From: CAZWCX01 sp964632945
Lineage (GTDB): Bacteria > Planctomycetota > MHYJ01 > WSZJ01 > CAZWCX01
Length of the DNA stretch: 6,525 bases
Direction of reading: 5' to 3'
NCBI GenBank assembly: GCA_964632945.1
Contig: CAZWCX010000225.1
Coordinates: 1 to 6,525, forward strand
Shown here: in pieces, positions 3,853 through 6,525 of the stretch
Position numbering within the stretch: the stretch's first letter is position 1
Layout of the letters: every line of letters starts with the position of its first letter
Notes under the pieces: generated by a model
Told to the model about the DNA's origin: nothing
Database searches by the model: none
The model's input: only the letters and a program-made list of their open reading frames with translations
Program-made: the position numbers and the translations under genes

Positions 3853-6477
3853 ATGGCCGATCCTTCCGGACTGCGACATGCCCTGCTCGCCCTTCGCCGC
3901 GGCCTGATCACCCAGGAAGGCCTGACCCGCGCCATTCAGGAGCAGGAGAAGGCACCCGACGCGTCCGGGCTCCTCGAGCTGCTCGTCCGGAACGGCGACC
4001 TCTCCGCGGAGTTCGCCGAGACGCTCCGCAGCGGGGACGGGGGCGCCGCGACGATCGCGGGCGGGGCCGGGGCCGGCCAGACGGTCGCCGACGGCACCCT
4101 CCCCGGGGTCCGCGGGGCGGGAGCCACGATCGCCGACGGTACGCTGCCGGGCACCGCCCCGGCCGAAGTCGTCCAAACCTCGGCCCGCCTCGACCCGGTC
4201 TCCCGGACCCGCCTCGGGGAGTATCTCCTCAACCGCGTCCTCGGCAGCGGGGGGATGGGAGTGGTCTACGAGGCCCTGCACGAACCCCTCAAGCGCAAGG
4301 TCGCCCTCAAGGTCCTTTCTCCCCAGCTCGCCCACCAGGAGGCCTCCCTCCAGCGATTCTATCGCGAAGTCCGCGCCGCCGCCCGCCTGCACCACCCGAA
4401 CATCGTTCCCGTCTTCGACGTCGGCGAGGAACAGGGTACGCACTACTTCGCCATGGAGTACATCGAGGGTCGCACGCTCGAACAGATTGCGCAGACCGAC
4501 GGCATCTCCTACGAGGAATCCGCCGCGGCGGTCAAGGCGATCTCCGAGGCTCTCCACTACGCGCACGGACAAGGGATCATCCACCGCGACGTGAAACCGT
4601 CCAACCTCATCCGCACTCCCGACGGACGCGTGCTGATCACCGACTTCGGCGTCGCCAAGGAATTGACGGAGGCCGGGCTCACCGCGTCCGGTGCGCTGCT
4701 CGGCACGCCCGCCTACATGAGCCCCGAGCAGGCGGCCGGGAGCAAGGAGCCGATCACGCCGCGCACGGACGTCTACTCCCTCGGGGCGACGCTGTACGAC
4801 CTCTGCACGGGCCGTCGGCCGTTCATGGCCGATTCGTTCGAGGCGACCCTGGCGAAGGTGCTGTTCCACGATCCCGAACGGCCGCTCCTGTCCAAGCCCG
4901 ACTTGCCGCTCGACCTCGACACGATCATCCTCAAAGCGATGGCGAAGGAGCCCGACCGGCGTTACCCCACCGCGCAGGACCTCGCCGAGGATCTCGGCCG
5001 TTTCCTGAGGGGCGAGCCGATCCTGGCGCGTCCGATGACCACCGTGAATCGGGTGATGCGCAGAATCCGCCGCCACCGGATCGCCGTCACCGCTTCCGGC
5101 ATCGTGGCCGTCCTGATCGCGGTCGGCGGCGGAATCGTCTGGCATATGCTCACGGAGCAGCGCGCGGAGGCCGCCCGGCTGGCGGCGGAACGGGTCGCGC
5201 GAGAGGCGGAGATCCTGGCCGAGAAGGAGCGCTTGGCGCGTGAGACCGCGGAGCGCGAAGCGATTCAGAAGGTGCGGGAGGAATCCCGCGCCCTGGTGAA
5301 ATCGGGCCTCCTGATGAAAGTCCCCACCCCGCAGGATGCGATGTTGCGGTTCACCCGCGCCCTCGAGATCGATCCCGAAAACTGGGAGGCGTGGCTCGAA
5401 CGCGGGCGCATGCACCGGGAGCAGGGAGAGTTCCGGGAGGCGCTGGACGACCTCAAGAGGGCGATCGCGCTCTCCCCCGACTCCATCGACGGGTATGCGG
5501 AGCGCATGACCATCTTCCTGTGCATGAACGACTTCCTGCGCGTCGCCGGGGAGCTCGACAACATCTTGAAGCGCTGGCCGGAGCACCGGTTCGCCAAGAT
5601 GGGGAAGGCCGCGCTTCTCTACCTCAAGGGGAACAAGGCGGAGGCGGTCGCGGAGTTCACCAAGGTCATCGAGGAGATGCCGAACGAAGCCCTCGCGTGG
5701 GCGGGCAGAGGCGGATGCCTGCTCGAGCTCGACCGCCACCAGGAGGCCTTGAACGACCTCGATCGCGCGCTCCAGCTCGAGCCGAAGAACATCATGGCGC
5801 TGAACAACCGGGCGCAATTGTTCATGGAGGCCGGACAGCTCGACCGCGCCATCGCCGACGCGGGGTTGTCCCTGTCCAGCTACACCTCGTACTTCTGGCC
5901 CTGGGAGATTCGGGGCAAGTGCCGCTTTCAAAAGGGGGAGTTTGCGGCGGCCGAGGAAGACCTGGAACAGGCGGTGAAGCTCGGCCCGACCCAGGCGGAT
6001 TCCTGCCTGTACCTGGGGCTGACCTACTTCCTCCAGTCCAAGTGGAATCCCGCCATCAAGGCGCTGACGCGAGCCCTCAAGATCAAGGCGCACGCTTCTT
6101 CCTGCCTGTTCTATCGCGGGTTGGCCTACCTCGAGATGGGGCAGGAGGCGGAGGCCCTGAAGGACGCGGCGGACCTCCGTGCCACGGAAGGGTTCGTTCC
6201 GTACGGTGCCGGCATCGAGGCCGCGGTGGCGCTGGTCCGGGGGGATGCGGAAAGCGCGACCCGGCTCGCCGGCGAGGCCCTGGCCGGACAGCCGCGGATG
6301 GTCGAGGCGCTGGTGACGCGCGCGCGCGCGTGGGCGGCCCAGGAGCGGTGGGACCAGGCGCTCGACGACTACCGGAGCGCCTGCGCCCTCGACGTCCGGC
6401 GCACCCCACTGCTGATGCCCGAGATCGAGCAAGTGAAGCGGCGGAAGACGGAGTCCTCGGCGCCGCAGACCGACTAG
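3853..6477 (+). CDS. Receptor-type Ser/Thr protein kinase with transmembrane helix and C-terminal TPR array
   Basis: Seen: 874 residues. Residues 5-60 are a small helical region (LRRGLIT...LLVRNGDLS); 61-118 are a Gly/Ala/Thr-rich linker with repeated TVADGTLPG/TIADGTLPG. The kinase domain spans about 120-388 with every key element: glycine loop GSGGMGVV (131-138), K153, helix-C E172, HRDVKPSN (244-251), DFG 264-266, GTPAYMSPE (284-292), DVYSLG, and R369/R370. A basic stretch RRIRRHR (403-409) precedes one membrane helix (about 410-432), then a charged coiled coil (about 434-482) and about ten TPR units (about 495-850), ending in a polar tail. Family knowledge: an active RD-type PknB-like kinase; the positive-inside rule puts the kinase in the cytoplasm. 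Inference: TPRs project outside the membrane as a protein-binding sensor or scaffold, in place of PASTA repeats. Six cysteines lie in the TPR part (557, 622, 690, 718, 751, 844). It has its own promoter and diverges from the GAF gene. Confidence 0.93.
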   Translation: MADPSGLRHALLALRRGLITQEGLTRAIQEQEKAPDASGLLELLVRNGDLSAEFAETLRSGDGGAATIAGGAGAGQTVADGTLPGVRGAGATIADGTLPGTAPAEVVQTSARLDPVSRTRLGEYLLNRVLGSGGMGVVYEALHEPLKRKVALKVLSPQLAHQEASLQRFYREVRAAARLHHPNIVPVFDVGEEQGTHYFAMEYIEGRTLEQIAQTDGISYEESAAAVKAISEALHYAHGQGIIHRDVKPSNLIRTPDGRVLITDFGVAKELTEAGLTASGALLGTPAYMSPEQAAGSKEPITPRTDVYSLGATLYDLCTGRRPFMADSFEATLAKVLFHDPERPLLSKPDLPLDLDTIILKAMAKEPDRRYPTAQDLAEDLGRFLRGEPILARPMTTVNRVMRRIRRHRIAVTASGIVAVLIAVGGGIVWHMLTEQRAEAARLAAERVAREAEILAEKERLARETAEREAIQKVREESRALVKSGLLMKVPTPQDAMLRFTRALEIDPENWEAWLERGRMHREQGEFREALDDLKRAIALSPDSIDGYAERMTIFLCMNDFLRVAGELDNILKRWPEHRFAKMGKAALLYLKGNKAEAVAEFTKVIEEMPNEALAWAGRGGCLLELDRHQEALNDLDRALQLEPKNIMALNNRAQLFMEAGQLDRAIADAGLSLSSYTSYFWPWEIRGKCRFQKGEFAAAEEDLEQAVKLGPTQADSCLYLGLTYFLQSKWNPAIKALTRALKIKAHASSCLFYRGLAYLEMGQEAEALKDAADLRATEGFVPYGAGIEAAVALVRGDAESATRLAGEALAGQPRMVEALVTRARAWAAQERWDQALDDYRSACALDVRRTPLLMPEIEQVKRRKTESSAPQTD
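4051..4152 (+). repeat. Coding repeat: T-[VI]-A-D-G-T-L-P-G motif ahead of the kinase domain
   Basis: Residues 77-85 (nt 4081-4107) and 92-100 (nt 4126-4152) of the receptor kinase are the same nonapeptide apart from V/I, with a degenerate copy TIAGG at 67-71 (nt 4051-4065). Five of the nine codons differ synonymously between the two good copies, so the peptide has been kept while the DNA drifted. Each good copy contains T-x-x-D, the type of sequence preferred by FHA domains once the threonine is phosphorylated. A docking role is inference. Confidence 0.55.
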
Positions 6478-6479
6478 CC

Positions 6480-6523
6480 CGGATTATTCATGAAGCCGCG
6501 CCAGCGGCTTCGTGAAAAATCCG
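6480..6523. repeat. Long near-perfect palindrome directly after the receptor kinase gene
   Basis: The arm at 6480-6499 pairs with 6504-6523 around a GCCA loop: 20 paired positions, with 18 Watson-Crick pairs, one G-T wobble (6491/6512) and one A-A mismatch (6486/6517). It begins 2 nt after the stop codon and its outer half is clearly AT-richer than the surroundings. Transcribed either way it would fold into a strong hairpin and could end transcription, but no U-tract follows on either strand. It could instead be a REP/MITE-type element or one end of an insertion sequence beyond the edge. Confidence 0.6.
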
Positions 6524-6525
6524 CC

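Noticed and set aside
3829..6432. Open frame of 867 codons on the minus strand opposite the receptor kinase
   Set aside because: It mirrors the kinase gene in a GC-rich genome where stop codons are rare in the antisense frame. Its translation is rich in R, G, L and E with no recognisable domain, while the plus strand encodes a complete kinase with TPRs.

Overview
This high-G+C window (three Ser/Thr kinase or kinase-associated genes within 6.5 kb, a receptor-type kinase carrying a TPR array, and a proline-rich single-pass membrane protein at the left edge) looks like a chromosomal segment of a Planctomycetota-like bacterium; a myxobacterial or candidate-phylum source is possible. The assignment rests on gene content and style only, because there is no rRNA or other phylogenetic marker. 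I see no transposase, phage gene, CRISPR array, tRNA or rRNA.

Layout. (1) 1-244, minus strand: the start of a membrane protein that runs off the left edge, with a good RBS and a sigma70-like promoter. (2) 245-603: a gene-free divergent intergenic region with an AT-rich palindrome and weak promoter signals. (3) 604-2500, plus strand: a calcineurin-like metallophosphoesterase with all metal ligands, followed after 115 bp by a soluble, atypical Ser/Thr kinase (HLD instead of HRD, imperfect glycine loop, an insert of about 25-30 residues between catalytic loop and DFG). (4) 2501-2623: a convergent gap with a GC-rich hairpin that could stop transcription from both sides. (5) 2624-3673, minus strand: a two-gene unit in which a coiled-coil/GAF protein is followed 18 nt later by a small NTF2-like lipoprotein. 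(6) 3674-3852: a divergent control region with two facing promoters, each with an 18-bp spacer, and two crossing inverted repeats. (7) 3853-6477, plus strand: an 874-residue receptor-type kinase with N-terminal helical region, repeated T-x-x-D motifs, complete kinase domain, one membrane helix, charged coiled coil and about ten TPR units. (8) 6480-6523: a long near-perfect palindrome directly after that gene, touching the right edge.

How the genes may work together (inference). The window reads as a signalling island: a membrane kinase with an external TPR platform, a cytosolic small-molecule sensor (GAF) divergently transcribed from shared control DNA, an exported lipoprotein co-transcribed with the sensor, and a phosphoesterase next to a second kinase. 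Only adjacency supports these links; no substrate is visible. No complete, clearly unprecedented system is evident. The most unusual pieces are the atypical kinase, the repeated T-x-x-D motif, the crossed inverted repeats between the divergent promoters, and the terminal palindrome.
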